64,000 nt of DNA from Hirsutella rhossiliensis (GCF_020360975.1 NW_025408673.1:248001-312000); one strand, 5' to 3'. Positions 23,028 through 36,320 are shown, numbered from the stretch's first letter. Numbers and translations: made by a program. The notes: generated by a model not told the origin, from the letters alone.

Positions 23028-23433
23028 TATCGCGAAGCGTGGCCTGATTTCGCATTCTCGGAGATATCCCTTAGTAAGAGGGACCTAGGAAGCTAAAAAC
23101 ACCGGTATAGAAGAAGGAAGAAGGAGCTAAGAGGAGGAGCTAAAAGGAGCTATAGAGAGGAGGGTAGGGGTAAGAGGGGAAGTAGAAGTAGCGATAGCTT
23201 CCTATAGAGGTAGCGAGAGATAAGACGGATATACTAGCAACGGCTAGAATAAAGGGGAAAAAACCGGTAAAAAGCTCGGTAGTTAAAAGGATATTAATAG
23301 CTTCTTTAAGTAAGATCTTTTTTATTAATTAAGATACTAAACGGATATAAAAAGGGGCGTTAAATAAAAGAAAGAAGGATAATTAAGGTAATATAATAAT
23401 TATTCCCTTACTATAATTACTACCTTTATATTA
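23028..23433 (+). repeat. Truncated copia-family LTR
   Basis: It begins TATCGCGAAGCG (originally TGTCGCG, the LTR 5' end) and matches the first about 405 bp of the 477-bp LTR seen at 34,898-35,372. It then diverges after the ATTACTAC segment, losing the last about 70 bp. Sense orientation is plus, opposite to copies A to D. Confidence 0.75.
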
Positions 23434-24625
23434 AGGGCTAGCGTATACTTAGCGTAGTAGTATAAAGCTAAATAATTATTTATTTAAAGCTAAGGAGAAG
23501 GAAGGAAAACTCTAACTAAGTCGTGCTAGTTATCTATCTTCCTTAGTCCCTAGCTTAACTTATATTTAAGTGCTATTTAGTATAAGTTTAGGTTAAGCTC
23601 TACTTATATATAGGTTTACTTTAGCCTAACTTTAGTATAGTCGCTATAGTATAGCCTTAGCTCTTTATAAGTATAGCTTATAATGCTACCCTTACCTTCC
23701 CTTTTTTATTAGTAGTACTCTTATTCCTCCTTTACTACCTTTCTATTATTACCCTCTCTTATTTCTTAGGTATACGCGGTTGCTTCCTTTTACCTTACGC
23801 TTACTTTATCCCTTTATATACCGCCCTTTTATATACCTATTCCGCCCTATTCCTCTCTCTTCCGCGTATATACCCTTATACTTTACTAACTATATATATG
23901 CCTTACCGCGTATAAAAACCCCTCTTCTTTCCCCTTTCCCTCTTCTTTTTTTCCCCTCCTTTTAGCTTTATTTCCTTTATACGCGCGCCCTTATTTTACC
24001 TAATTTCTATCTCCGCGCCGCGCTATATTATAATTACTATAGGCCCTTATACGCCCGCTAGCTTCTTTACTTCGCGTAGTAGCACCCCGCCTCTTAGTAC
24101 GCTAAGCGACTATACTCTACCGCCCTTATACTAGTTAACGCGTCTATTAATATCTCTTAGTAAGTATAGCGCGACCTATAGTACTATTATACGGCGGCTA
24201 CCTTATCTCGCCTATATAAGCTAAATAATACCGCTAAATATTAAGATATAGTATAGTACTTATTAAAACTAAGTATTATTACTTACTTATAATTACTTTA
24301 CTTATACTTATACTAGATTATATTACCTCCCTATTAATTACTTTCTTTTAACTTTATTAAATAAGACGCTAATATAATAATAGTATACTAAAGATATAAT
24401 TATTACTATTAATACCTTTTAAGACTATATATCTTAAAGGACGTTTAATAATTATTAAAGCGACTTTTATATATATACTTTATTTCCCTTTTAACTTTAT
24501 CCTACTACTTATCTTTAACTATTATTTTAGTATACTAAGCTTACTTATATTATTATATTTATATACTAGGCCTAGATATAACTTAATATCTTAAAGTAAT
24601 CGGGCGGTAGTTAAGGGGCGTTTAT
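23434..24625. other. RIPped filler, unclassified
   Basis: 1.2 kb of AT-rich RIPped sequence between a truncated LTR and copia copy C. It includes a locally repetitive stretch of short AGCTTAACTTA-like units around 23,530-23,680. No domain or terminal repeat recognised. Confidence 0.5.
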
Positions 24626-25112
24626 TTTTATAAAGAGAGATATAAAAAGTATATATAAAATATAAAAAGGTAAAATTAAAAGTAAGGGGTTAGATAGGTA
24701 GGGCAAAGATATTTAACTCTTATAAGGGTAGTAATTATAGTAAGGGAGTAATTATTATATTTCCTTAATTCTCTTTCTTTCCTCTATCTTATACCCTTCT
24801 TTATACCTATTTAGTATCTTAATTAATAAAGAAGATCCTACTTAAAGAAGCTATTAATATCCTCTTAACTACTATGCTTTTTTACTAGTTTTCCCCTTTT
24901 TTTCTAGCCGTTACCGGTATATCTATCTTATCTCTTACTACTTTTATAGGAAGCTATCGCTACTTTTACTTCCCCTTATACCCCTACCCTCTTCTATATA
25001 CCTTCTTTTAGCTCCTTCTTTCTTTTTCTTTACTAGGTGTTTTTAGCTTCCTTAGTCCCTCTTACTAAGGGATATCTCTAAGAACTATAAAATTAAGCTA
25101 TACTTCGCGATA
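24626..25112 (-). repeat. Copia copy C, low-coordinate LTR
   Basis: 487 bp, homologous along its whole length to the LTRs of copy A. Almost every differing position is C-to-T or G-to-A. It ends in CGCGATA before the shared interior start CCCCCTTAGCTATAGCC. Confidence 0.8.
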
Positions 25113-26895
25113 TACCCCCTTAGCTATAGCCTGCCCTTTTAGAAAGGGTAAAGCTAAATAATTAAGCTAGTAAGCGTATAAAGGAGGTCTTAGTCTATAC
25201 TTATCCCTTACTTAAGAAATCCGGGTTTTAGCCTTAGGCTCTTTTAAACCTACTTTAGGAAAAGGGGCCTAAGGAGGAAATTAAGTCTTATAAGAAAGGG
25301 GGGCTTTTCTAAGGATAAGTCCTTAAAAAAGGGGCCTTTAAGAAGAATAAGTCTTAATTAAGCTAGGGACCCTCCTTTAAGATAAGTCCTAGTTCCTTTC
25401 TTTAGCTATAAACGTCTCCTTCCTTATATATACTATTAGCTCCTCTTATAGACTCTTAAGGCAGGCCTTTAAGGATAGCTTCTTATAGATATCTTCTAGC
25501 TTAATTTACTATAAAAAGATAGCTAGCTTTTACTTTAGTAAGGGCTTTATAAAAGCGTTTACTTTTATCGATACTATTAAAACTTAGTAGACCGAAATAA
25601 GTCCCTTTTAAACCTCTTAGCGTAACTAATACTAATAGATATCGATATACTATAGCTAGGTTAATAGCTTACTATTTTCCTTTATAAGAATCTATATAGT
25701 CTATATATTATCGTATTTTATAAATAGCGGGGTCGTAATTTATAGTTATAAAAATATAAGTAGCTAGCTTAGGAAAATCGCTTCTTTTAATACTTTTAAA
25801 AGAGCTAGTAGCTTTACTTCTATACTTAAAGTTATAATAGTAGCTTACTTTAAAACTCTTTAAGTAATAGTTCCTTTAAAAAGAGATATAGTATACCCCT
25901 ATAAGCTCTTTCTATCTAAGGAATTATTTATAAAGGACGAATCGCAAAAATAAAGGAAGATTTTAGTAGCTAGTTTCCTTCCTTACCCTTTTAAGCGTAG
26001 ACTATATAATCTTATTAAATAAAGATAAAGGATAGCTTAGTTTACTACTTCTTAGTGCTTAAGGCTAGGATTCTAGTTATACTTAGCTAGCTAGGAGACC
26101 GTAAAAGAGATATCTAGTTTAGTAGAAATAGCTAAAAAAAGTAGGGAGCCTACCTTTTATTAATATCGGTATTTCTCTTACTCCTTAGCTTAAAAGGACG
26201 AATTAAGTAAAAGCTCTTTATCTAATATAAGTATAAAGGGAAGCTTCTTATCGAGGGAATTAAGGAAGAATTTATAAGCGACCGTATTAATATAGGCGTC
26301 TTAGGTAAGCTAGATAGTCTATTAAGACTTATTTTAAAGGATTTAAATCCCTAGGAACTACTTTCGCTCCCTTAGCTTAGTTATCTTATACCTTTATTAT
26401 AGGCCCTATATAGCCTCCCTAGTAATAGCTTCTTCCTCTTTTAAGTAAGCTTAGATAATATTATTAACGTAGAAGATAACTATAATTTTACTCTTTTATA
26501 TTATATATAGTTCCTAAGGGACTTTCTTATAGTTAAAGGCTTTAAAGGAACCTATTAAATACTATTACTAAAGAAGGGGTAATCTTTATAGTTTATATAA
26601 AGCTTTCCTAAGCTATAGAACCTTTTCTAGCTATTAAAAGCTTAGTAGAAAGCGTATATAAATAACTTCTTCTTCCTTAAGTAAGTAGTTAATAAAGGCG
26701 TTAACGGTATTTATTTAATTAAGTTTAAGGTTAAATTCTAGTACTATAGCTATAAGGGTCTAAAAAGATATCCTTACTAAGGTAGTTACTTTAGTAAGTA
26801 AATCCCCTTTTCTATATTAATTCCTATAGATAACTAGCTAGGCCTTATACTTTTAAAGGAAGCTATATTTATTAGTCTTATAAATAAAGACCTAC

Positions 26896-27288
26896 TTTAA
26901 CGGGGACGAGGGTATATACCTAAAGCACGTATAGTATATAGCTAAGGATTAATAAAGTAATTAACTATATAATTATCTAATTATCGGTCCTATATATAGC
27001 TCTAAGGGTCTTAGGTTATTAATATAAGTCTTAGAGATTTCTTTACTCTATACCTCTTTATCTTTACTAGAGTTTATCTTTACTAAAGTTATATAGCTAG
27101 CGGCCTCTACTTTAAAGGGGAAAATTAAAAATTTAAATAAACTATAATTAAAGAAGGTACTTAATTAAATAATTTAAGCCTTTATAAAGCCTTTAAGTAT
27201 ACTTAAAAGGAAGTTAGATAGGGAGCGCTAAGGGTCTTATCCCTTTAACGGGCTAATATTTATAGGGGTATAATCTTACTTATTAAAC
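26896..27288. repeat. Dispersed about 390-bp repeat, first copy (LTR-like or element end)
   Basis: It starts right after the target-site segment in copia copy C and ends in CTTATTAAAC. A second copy lies at 48,240-48,617, where it abuts copia copy D at the same position of the copia sequence. It could be an LTR or the end of the composite insertion; its termini are too RIPped to show TG and CA. Confidence 0.6.
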
Positions 27289-30200
27289 TCTTTCTTAGCG
27301 ACTTTCCGACCTAAGATACTAATAGAAAAAGCGCGATAATAATAGGTAAGGCTTTCTTCTTAAGTATATAAGTAAGTTAATAAACTATTAATAGAACTTT
27401 TCTCCTTTACTATAATCCCTTCCCTTTACGTTATTTATTCCTCCCTTTACCTATAAGCTACTTATTTAGCTCTTTCTTATCTTTACTTATATACTTCCTT
27501 CTTTAAATAATTATCTACTACCCCTTATATATACTCTTAAGTATTCGCGCTTATTATTCTTAAAAGCGTTAAGGAAATAAAGTAGTTAGTATCTTTACTA
27601 GTCTATAGCTTTAAGTATAGCCAGATTAAATAAGCTATAAAGTCTTATAGACTAATTATTATTATATTACTAGTAGTCTTATATAAATATATAGAATTAT
27701 AGTCGTTAATATCTTAGTAGTAGTTTTAATATATTCTTAGGTTTTTAACTCCTTTAACCTAAGAGGGTTTAAAGCCTAGTATAAACCTTATAGGGACTAT
27801 AGCTAGAGAGGCTATTACTATACTTTATTTCTAGGGAGTAATAAGGCGCGCTATAGGCGTTACTAAAGTCTTTAGCCTTAGGGTAATTAACTAAGCGCTT
27901 AGTAATTTTAGAGTCCTAAGTTAATAGCCTTACTATTTACCTTTATTCCTTACTAGCTTCTTATTAGGTTATTAGTAGGGGTATAGTTATAAGTCTTTTA
28001 CTCCTCTATATATTTAAAGGAGTCGTTAATAGTAAGTAAAGGGTAGGCTTAATTAGCTATATATTTAAGGGAGAGAATAAAAGCGTTATTTCTATATAAA
28101 TAAAGGGACTAGTAAGGGCGCTTAGCTCTCTCCTTTATAGACTTAAAGGTAGGGATACTATCTTAAGGTTACTTAAGGAAAGGCTACTTAGTTTAAATAA
28201 AGAGCTTAATTTAATTAATACTTAAGGTAATAAAGGTCTAAGCTTATTCTTAATTTCTATTAGCCTAATTAGATAGTTAAGGGTCTTTTTAAGGAAGAGT
28301 TTTATAAAGAAACCGCGTATAGCCTAAGCGATTAGGTTAGGTTACTTTATAAGGGTAGCTAGCTTAAATAGCTCTTTTCTCGCTCTCTTTACTATATAAG
28401 CTAGTTCTATATCTCTTTAAAGCGGTAGTTTCTATTTACTAGGCCTATCTAAGAGGTTAACTACCTTTAAGACTTCTTAAAAGTCTTATTCTTCTTAATC
28501 TTCTAAGATAATATAGTTATATTAGTAAATCTATTTACTCTTAAGAATCCTTATAAGAAAGACTTTACTAAAAGTTATTAAACCTTAATTAAATAGTATC
28601 CTTTATAGTCGTTTAACCCCGCTATTAAACTACTAGGAAACTCCGCTACCTTATAATATTACTTATATATAATTAAGTTTATTTACTATAATAGCTTAGA
28701 TTCTATATATTAACCTATTAATATAGCCTTTTATACTTATCCTCTTATCTAGCTTAAAGAAATACTAGTCTTAGTATAAGATTTTATTTACTTATAAGAC
28801 TTTTTATATTACCCTATACCTTTACTTTAGAATTACTTTAACCTTTAAGTATCGCTACTTAATTATCTTAAGGTATAGCTTAACTATACCTTTAACTTAG
28901 TATTAGATTATTATTAAGGCTACGTAGCTATATTCTTACCTTTCCTATTAAGCGGTATAAGCGACTAATATATAGGTAAAGTTATAAGGAACTTAGAAGA
29001 TATAAAGAAACTACCGCTATACTTATAAGAATATATAGAGTTTAGTATACTATCCTTCTTTCTAAGTATTAAAAACGACTAAGTTTCCTTCCTTATAGGC
29101 TTAAAAGAACGCTCCTTAATAAAGTCCCTTTTTATTTAGTCCTACTAAAAAGTTAATAACTTTAGTTATATACCTTTATTTATATATAAAGCGACTAAGG
29201 TTAAAGGTAAGAGTAGTAAACTTAATTAAATATTCCTTATTATTTAAGTATTTATAGTACTTCTTATATCTATCTTTTATATCTTTAATAAGTTCCTCTT
29301 AATAGTTAGTATAAACTAATAGTAGGTAAGGTAAAGGGTATACTATATTCTTAATACCTTTTATTATAATCTTAATTATTGCGCTAAAGCTAAAGCTTAT
29401 AGCTTATTATTTATTAATAGCTTTATAGAGAAAGTTATATATATCGACGATATACTCTTCTTAATAGGCCTTATTCTTAGTAAATCCGTTTATCTTTTTA
29501 ACGCCCTTATATATTATCTAAGCGTCTTTAAAGGTAATATCTTACCGTTTAATAGGGCCTATTAATATTAAGTACTAACGATCGCTATAGATATACTAAG
29601 GAGGATACTTTTACCTATAAACGCCTTATTAGTCTTAGTCTTTAAACCTTTCCTTATCTTTAATATAAAAGCGCCTTTTACTTCCTTTTACTTTAACTTT
29701 ACTATAATAAGTAGGTAAAATAAAGCTCTTACTCTTAAATAGTAATACGCTAAAGAAAATAGTAGTATTCTTAGGAAGGTCTATAGCTAGGCCTAAGATA
29801 CTATTTAAGTTCGCCGCTATATCTTAAGAAAGGGTAAAGTAAGTAAAAGAAAGAAAGAAGTTAAGATTAAATAGTTAGGGTAAGTAGTTTTAAGTTATAA
29901 CGCTAAGAGGCTAAGAAGGTTATATATATATATATAAGAGTTATATTAGTAAAGGGGATCGTTATAAGTAAGGAAGCGTATAAAGTATATATATATATAT
30001 ATATAGAAGGAAGAAGAAAGAAGGAAGAAGGAGGGTATAGTAAGAGGAATAAATAGTCGTTAAAGTATATAGTTATTAGTTACTTTAGCCGGCCTTTATA
30101 GCGGTAAGGTTTTAAGCGTATTTAAGGGTTATACTTAAATAGCTTCTTTTACTAGTTATTAATTAAGGGGCTATTTAATCTTTACTTCCCTTTTTACTCT

Positions 30201-32334
30201 TTCTATTCCTTTTCTTCCTCTTCTCTTCTCTATCTTCTTTATTTCTCTAGACCGCTACTTTTTATCTTCTCTTTTTATAACTACCTCTTCTTCTTTATTA
30301 TATCTTATAAGACCGTTAAACTTAAAACTAAAGAGCTACTAAATATCGTTAACCTCTCTTTAACTACTTTTTTATAACCTTCCCTTATTACTACTACTCT
30401 TCTTACTTAAAATTATTATACTAAGGTCTTTCTTTTTTATATAAAGTACTTTTAAGTAACGACTATTTAAATTATTTAATCTCGCTTAGCTTATTTTAAT
30501 CGTCTCCCTTATAGATCTATAGTTACTTTAAGACCTAGGTTTATAATAGAAATAATATCGGTTACTAAGGGTTTTTAATTTATATAGAAATTACCTTTTA
30601 GTTATAGGCTTTATTAAAAGCTCTTAATATTATTAAGATTAAAGTACGCGGTTACTCTCCTTTTTTTTACTTTCTTAAGAGCACGTTAAGTTAGTATAAT
30701 TAAATCGTCTTTTATACCCTTTATTATAAACGTTAGCTAGTAACTTATATCCTTATAGAAATTACTTATTTATATAAATACTTCTTTTCTTAGCTTAGTT
30801 TAAGGTAGTAAGAATACTCTTAAGTAGTCTTAATTACTTTATATAGAACTTATAACCCTTACCTTTATTAAGGGTATATTTAAACTTATTAAACGATTAT
30901 AACTTCCGCTTATAAGTATATTATATTTCCTTTTTATAAGTATATCTCTCTTTTAAGTACTATTAGCGGCTCTTATACTAACTATATCTAGGATTTAACT
31001 AAGGTACCTATTTATAAATAGCGGTACTTTCCTAGATACTATAAGGCTACTTACGACCTTAATAGATTTACTAACTATATATATAGTTATAATTTCTATA
31101 CTAACCTTAAGATTAATAAATTTTATAATAAGTATATTAGTAATAAAACCGCCCTTTATCTTCTTTATAATATCCTTAATCCCTTTAGTCCTACTAAGGA
31201 TTTAAAGGAAGGGGAGGAAATTAACCTTATACTTATTTTACTTAAAAAGAGATTATATAGGTTTAATAAGCTCTTTCTTAAGTAATAATTAAATAGTCTT
31301 TAAGTTTACTTTATAGTAGTCTATAATAAGTTTACTAAGAGTAAGTAGTATTATTTAGTCGCTATCTTTAATAGTAAAAGTTTTTCTCTTAAGGTTATAT
31401 ATATTTAATTTAATAAGTCGAAAATATATTAAAATTTATCTTATAAGCGCGTTTATTTTTACTAGAGTAGGTCTCCCCTTTTATAATAAAAAATAGATAT
31501 CCCTATCTATAAAGTAAAAAACCTTATTCTTAAAAGAGGTAGGTAGTAAGAATATTTATTTTTTTACTTTAATATTTAATTATATCTTTATTTATCTTCT
31601 TTAAGGTAGTAAAGGGTAGGTTATTATTAAGGAAAGGTAGGAAATATTATCTTTATTTACTTAGGGAACTTTAAGTAGAAAATTTAAAAAGATAAGATAG
31701 TAGGTAAAGCGCTTATAAATATCTTAGCTATTATAGTTATCCTTTAATTAAATAGTTAGATAGTACCTTAGTTACTAGTTAGGTTTTAATATACTTCTTA
31801 TAATAGTTATTAATTTTTATCTTTACTACTTTTTCCTCCTTAGCTCCTTTTTACCTTCTCTTTTTTTTATTAAATTAGCGTCTTTAGGGCTCTTATATAA
31901 AGATCCTTTTTTACTTTACTAAGTTATAGTAGCTAAACCTTAATTATATACCTTAGGCCTTTCTTAGGTATTTATAGTCGCTCTTCTTTCTTTTCTTAGC
32001 TTTAATCTTTCTAAGGTTTATTAAGAAGTTATTATAACTATAGTACTATTTAATCTAAGGCTTCTTTACTTAGTAAGAGTAGTAAATTATTTACTTTATT
32101 TATTATTTCTTCCTTCCTCTTTTTATTAAGAGTAATCTTATCCTAAAGTAACTAATTATCCTTAGTAAAGTACTATTAACCTTCCTTATCCTTTTTTAAC
32201 TTCTTTAGATACTCTCCTAAGATTATTTTATTAAGTATAATTTTATTTAAAGTCTTAATCTTAAACGCCTTAGACTACTCTAAGTATAATATTACTTAAA
32301 AGAGACCGTTCTACCTTATTTAATACTTAGCTTA
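27289..32334. other. RIPped interior of the composite insertion, class undetermined
   Basis: 5 kb of RIPped sequence with AT microsatellites around 29,918-29,936 and 29,983-30,003. I translated likely stretches and found no convincing reverse transcriptase, endonuclease or transposase. It may be the body of a non-LTR or other retroelement (see findings), but the evidence is only size and target-site duplication. Confidence 0.4.
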
Positions 32335-32385
32335 AGTTAGCCTACTTAAAGTCTAGTATACCCTAATACCGGCACTCTCTATAAT
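32335..32385 (+). repeat. Left terminal inverted repeat of the Fot1-like element
   Basis: It begins AGTTAGCCTAC and pairs with 34,138-34,188 on the opposite strand, with a few transition mismatches. Confidence 0.85.
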
Positions 32386-34137
32386 ACTATTATATCGTTA
32401 AATATATTATATTATAACTGCGTTTTCTTATATATCTCTTGCCCTATAATTATAAAATAAATACTATTTATATTAATAATACCTTAGCTTTCTAAGTATA
32501 CCGAAAACCAGCTCTAAGAAGTACTTAAAGCTATTAAAAATAAGATACCTTAGCTTTATACTAATTAAAAGTAAGGTATTCTAAAAGGGACCCTTTATAT
32601 ATATCTTAAAGGGGCTCTACTTATTAAGGAGGTAAAAGAGGTATATTAAAGGCTTAGCTAAGAGTAGGAAAAACACCTTACTAACTAGGTTCTTACCTAA
32701 GCCGCCCTTAGGCTGCCTCTAACGTATTATTAGGTTAAGGAATTTACCGGCTATATCGTTAAGGCCGGCGGCGATACCTATCCGCTTAAGAAGTAGTAGA
32801 TTTTAGGCTTTTTAGCTTAGAACCTAGAGATTAGTACTATTAAAGGTAGATCTCTCGATTCTACTTACGTTAATAGCGCCTTTATAGCCTATATCGAGGA
32901 ATAGTTCTAATTACTTAAGCTACTAGCTATATAAGCAATCTTACTAGAGTCCTACTTTAATATAAACGAAACGGGTATCCTTAAGGGCCTTAGCTTTAAT
33001 AGTTTAGTACTAAGGAGCTTAGAGAAGCGAGAGACTCTTAAAAAGCGGCTAGGATCGCGTTATTAGACTATAATAGTCGAATACGTCTTTACTATAGGCT
33101 AGGCCTTAACTCCCCTTATAATTTTTAAGGGTTAAGACCTTTAATACTAATAGTTCCCTAATAAACTTAATTTTCTATAAGATTAGGACTTTATTACCTC
33201 CTTAAAGGGCTAGATAAGTAATACTATTACTATTTAGTAGCTAAAGTAGGTTTTTATCCCTTAAATAAAGCACTATAAGTAAGGCAATACTCTTATTATT
33301 ATTAATAGCTATAGGAGTTATTAGACTAATAATTTTATATATAAATACTTCTAGAATAGTATATATCTCCTTTTCCTATTATTATACTCCTTATATATCC
33401 TTTAATTACTTAATATCTTAGTTTTCTTACCTATTAAGGCCGTATACTAACGTTAACTTACGAAAATCGTATCTTTTAATAATATAGCGCTAATTAGTAA
33501 GGCTACCTTCCTTTATATCTACTACGAAGCTTAGTAGGCTAGCTTAACTAAAAGGAATATTAAGGGAGGTTAGCGCGGGTCTAGTTTATAGCTAATTAAT
33601 ATAGTAAAGCCCTTATTAAGCTACTTTATCTTACTATAGCTATTAACGCCGTTAACGCTATTAAAAAGGAAGAATATTAGCTCCTTAACTAATAATAATG
33701 CCCTTAAAACGCTTAAACGATTATAAGAAGTTCGCTGCCTCGTTATAGGGCTAGAAAATCGCGGTTAAGTTAACTATATAATCTAACTACTCTTTAGTAA
33801 AGTTAGCCGCGCCCTTAATAATTAAAATTAGTAGCTTATAGCTACCTAGCTTCGAATATAATAGCTTATTTATTAATTATATTATCTATAGCCTCGAAAA
33901 TAAAAAAAGGCTCTATAGGATCCTAATAGCTAGTTTATATAGATTAATTAAGTTATTAAGATAAGGTAGCGGCTTAAGCGTATCCTTAAGCTAGCTACTA
34001 TTACTATAGCTAATTAAGATATAGATTTTAAAGCTCTATATAGTAGCTAATAGCTTAAATAGCTAGAAAATACTATAATTAACTATTATAATATTAAAAT
34101 ATAGCTTTAATTACTATTAAAATATACCTACCTTAGT

Positions 34138-34188
34138 ATTATAAAGAGTACTAGTATTAAAGTATACTAGACTTTAGGTAGGCTAACT
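34138..34188 (-). repeat. Right terminal inverted repeat of the Fot1-like element
   Basis: It ends TAGGCTAACT and is the inverted copy of 32,335-32,385. The adjacent TA completes the target duplication. Confidence 0.85.
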
Positions 34189-34190
34189 TA

Positions 34191-34897
34191 CCTCCTTAGA
34201 TTATTTAATTATTTTATATTAAATAGTAAGATAAGGTCTTTAGGTTATAGGCTTTCTTTCTTTCTTATATACTTATTAGCTTTATTTATCTTCTTTACTA
34301 ATCGATTTTAATATCTTATTACTCTTTTCTTAGCTTCTTTTATATCTTTTTCTTTCCTTTCTAAAACTTATATATATACTTTAAATAATTCTTCTCTTAT
34401 CTTTACTTTATCTTAGTTAATTAGTCGCTAAGTTAGGTATTCTACCTTAAGAGGTAGTACCGGTTCCTATTTATATAGTAGGTAGAAAGCTAATATTCTA
34501 TAAGACTCTTTAACTACTATTTAATCTATAAAGATTACTTAGTTAAGGTATTTAATTTACTTACCTTTTTTCTCTACTATTTTTATAAGTACTATTATTA
34601 ACCTTTAATACCCTTATTTTACTACTACGTTTACCTTTAAATTATATACTAAAGTTTAAATAACTTTAACGCTTATATCCTCTAAGATATACTTAAAGTC
34701 TTTCTTTAATTCGGGCCCTCTATTAATTATAGCGTATAGTATTATACTATACCTATATATAATAAAGAGTATAAATTTAGTTATAGCTCTTATAGTAATT
34801 TCTTTAACTAGGGTTACTTTTACCTATTTAGTAAGGTTATCTTATACTTTTATAAGGTATAAATACCTATAATTAAATAGTATATACTAGCTATTAA
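34191..34897. other. RIPped filler, continuation of the composite insertion
   Basis: 0.7 kb of RIPped sequence between the Fot1-like element and the solo LTR. Nothing recognised. Confidence 0.4.
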
Positions 34898-35372
34898 TAT
34901 CGCGAAGCGTAGCCTGATTTCGTAGTTCTCGGAGATATCCCTTAGTAAGAGGGACTAAGGAAGCTAAAAAAACACCCGGTATAGAAAAAGGAAGAAGGAG
35001 CTAAAAAGAGGTATAGAAAGGAGGGTAGGGGCATAAGTAGCGATAGCTTCCTATAGAGGTAGCGAGAGATAAGACGGATGTGCCGGAAACGGCTAGAAAG
35101 GAGGGGAAAAACCGGCAAAAAGCTCGGTAGTTAAAGGGATATTAGTAGCTTCTTTAAGCAGGATCTTCTTTATTAATTAAGATGCTAGACGGGTATAAAG
35201 AGGGGCGTTAGATAGAGGAAAGAAGGAGAATTAAGGCAATATAATAATTACTCCCTTACCGTAATTACTGCTCCCGTAAGAATTATATCTCTCTGCCCTG
35301 CCTATCCGACCCCTTACTTCTAATTTTACCTTCGTGCATTTTTATATACTTCTTATATCTCTCTTTACGAGA
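34898..35372 (+). repeat. Solo LTR of the copia family with intact target-site duplication
   Basis: 475 bp from TATCGCGAAGCG to TTACGAGA, homologous end to end to the 477-bp LTR of copy A but in the opposite orientation. It is flanked by ATTAA at 34,893-34,897 and again at 35,373-35,377. A single LTR with matching 5-bp flanks is the product of LTR-LTR recombination that removed the interior. Confidence 0.88.
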
Positions 35373-36320
35373 ATTAAAGTAAATTTTACTTATAGGGTAG
35401 CTAGGTATAGTCGTAGTTATAACTTCCTAGGGTCTCTTAGTTATAAAGTATTAGTATTCTTTATAAGAAGAGATTATATTATAAATATTATTTTAAAGGC
35501 TAGCCTACTAATAACTATTCTTTATAAATATATATATAACTTATCGTCCTTTATATCCTATTTACGCGTAGTACTTTATAATAATCCTTTTTTATTCTTT
35601 TAGGTCGTCTATAATTAGTATAGGTCCCTTTCTTTCCTTTTTAAGGAGTCGCTAAAGCTTTTAATCTTTAACGTAGAAATTTAAACTCTTTAAGTATAGC
35701 TTCCTATAGTTTTATTTAAAAAGGCCCTCCGGCCGTTTTAATATCGCGTACTCTATATACGTTAATTAACGCTATCGCTTATATTTAATAGGCGGCTATA
35801 TCTTTTTCGTAATAGTTATAAGCTTAGGTAGAGGGGTTACCCTTCTAGGAACTTCTTAGTAACTTTATACGTACTTCTTCTAGCTAGCCTAGCGCGTACT
35901 ACCTAAAAGGCCTAAGGTTTAAGTCCTACTAAAGTAATTACGCGGTATTAGTATAGAGCCTACCTATATAAAAATTCCCTCTATAGTCTAGGATATCTAG
36001 GTATCCTAAGACGAATTAACCTAGCCTCCTTAAGAGGGTATATCGCGTACTCTATATACGTTAATTAACGCTATCGCTTATATTTAATAAGCGGCTATAT
36101 CTTTTTTATAATATTTAACGTTTAAAGAAAGTTTATAATTATCCTTAATTCTATTAAGTAGTCCCTTTATAGCTTAGTCCCTTATACTATATTTAATTAA
36201 AAGTCTATAAACTTTTTAATATTGCCTTTTATTTCCTTATTTAATATATTAAAAGGTCCTTTAAGCTTTCTTAAGAGTATATTAGCTATATTATTCTTCT
36301 TACCTTCGACGTATTATATA
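35373..36320. other. RIPped filler with a pair of 76-bp direct repeats
   Basis: End of the composite insertion in copia copy C. It contains a near-identical 76-bp repeat at 35,741-35,816 and 36,040-36,115 (both with TATCGCGTACTC and GCTATCGCTTATATTTAATA). They are about 300 bp apart, and the intervening sequence is less mutated than its flanks. No coding trace recognised. Confidence 0.55.

Larger units (their letters stand above)
32335..34188 (+). mobile_element. Fot1/pogo-like DNA transposon, RIPped
   Basis: 1,854 bp, typical of fungal Fot1 elements, flanked on both sides by TA (32,333-32,334 and 34,189-34,190), the pogo-group target duplication. Terminal inverted repeats of about 50 bp pair AGTTAGCCTACTTAAAGTCT at the left with its complement at the right; mismatches are C/T or G/A. 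The plus-strand trace encodes a DDE_1-type transposase: an N-terminal helix-turn-helix-like part (about 32,510-32,700), FNINETGILKG (about 32,951-32,983; original N-x-DETG-type motif with the Asp turned Asn), LEKRETLKKRLGSRY (about 33,020-33,065), and LTPLIIFKG (about 33,108-33,134). TAG and TAA codons stand where Trp and Gln are expected. It sits inside the composite insertion within copia copy C. Confidence 0.85.

Noticed and set aside
23780..23965. 61-codon open frame in the RIPped block
   Set aside because: Composition simply reflects CT- and TA-rich RIPped DNA; no domain and no start context.
29440..29470. IYIDDIL on the plus strand, resembling a gypsy or LINE reverse-transcriptase core
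   Set aside because: The neighbouring translation lacks any other RT landmark in the right order, and a 7-residue match in TA-rich RIPped DNA can arise by chance.
35334..35603. 89-codon open frame overlapping the solo LTR end
   Set aside because: It begins inside the LTR and continues into filler; an accident of RIP composition.
35741..36115. Direct repeats considered as a CRISPR-like array
   Set aside because: Only two units, 76 bp long and 300 bp apart, in a fungal nuclear genome.
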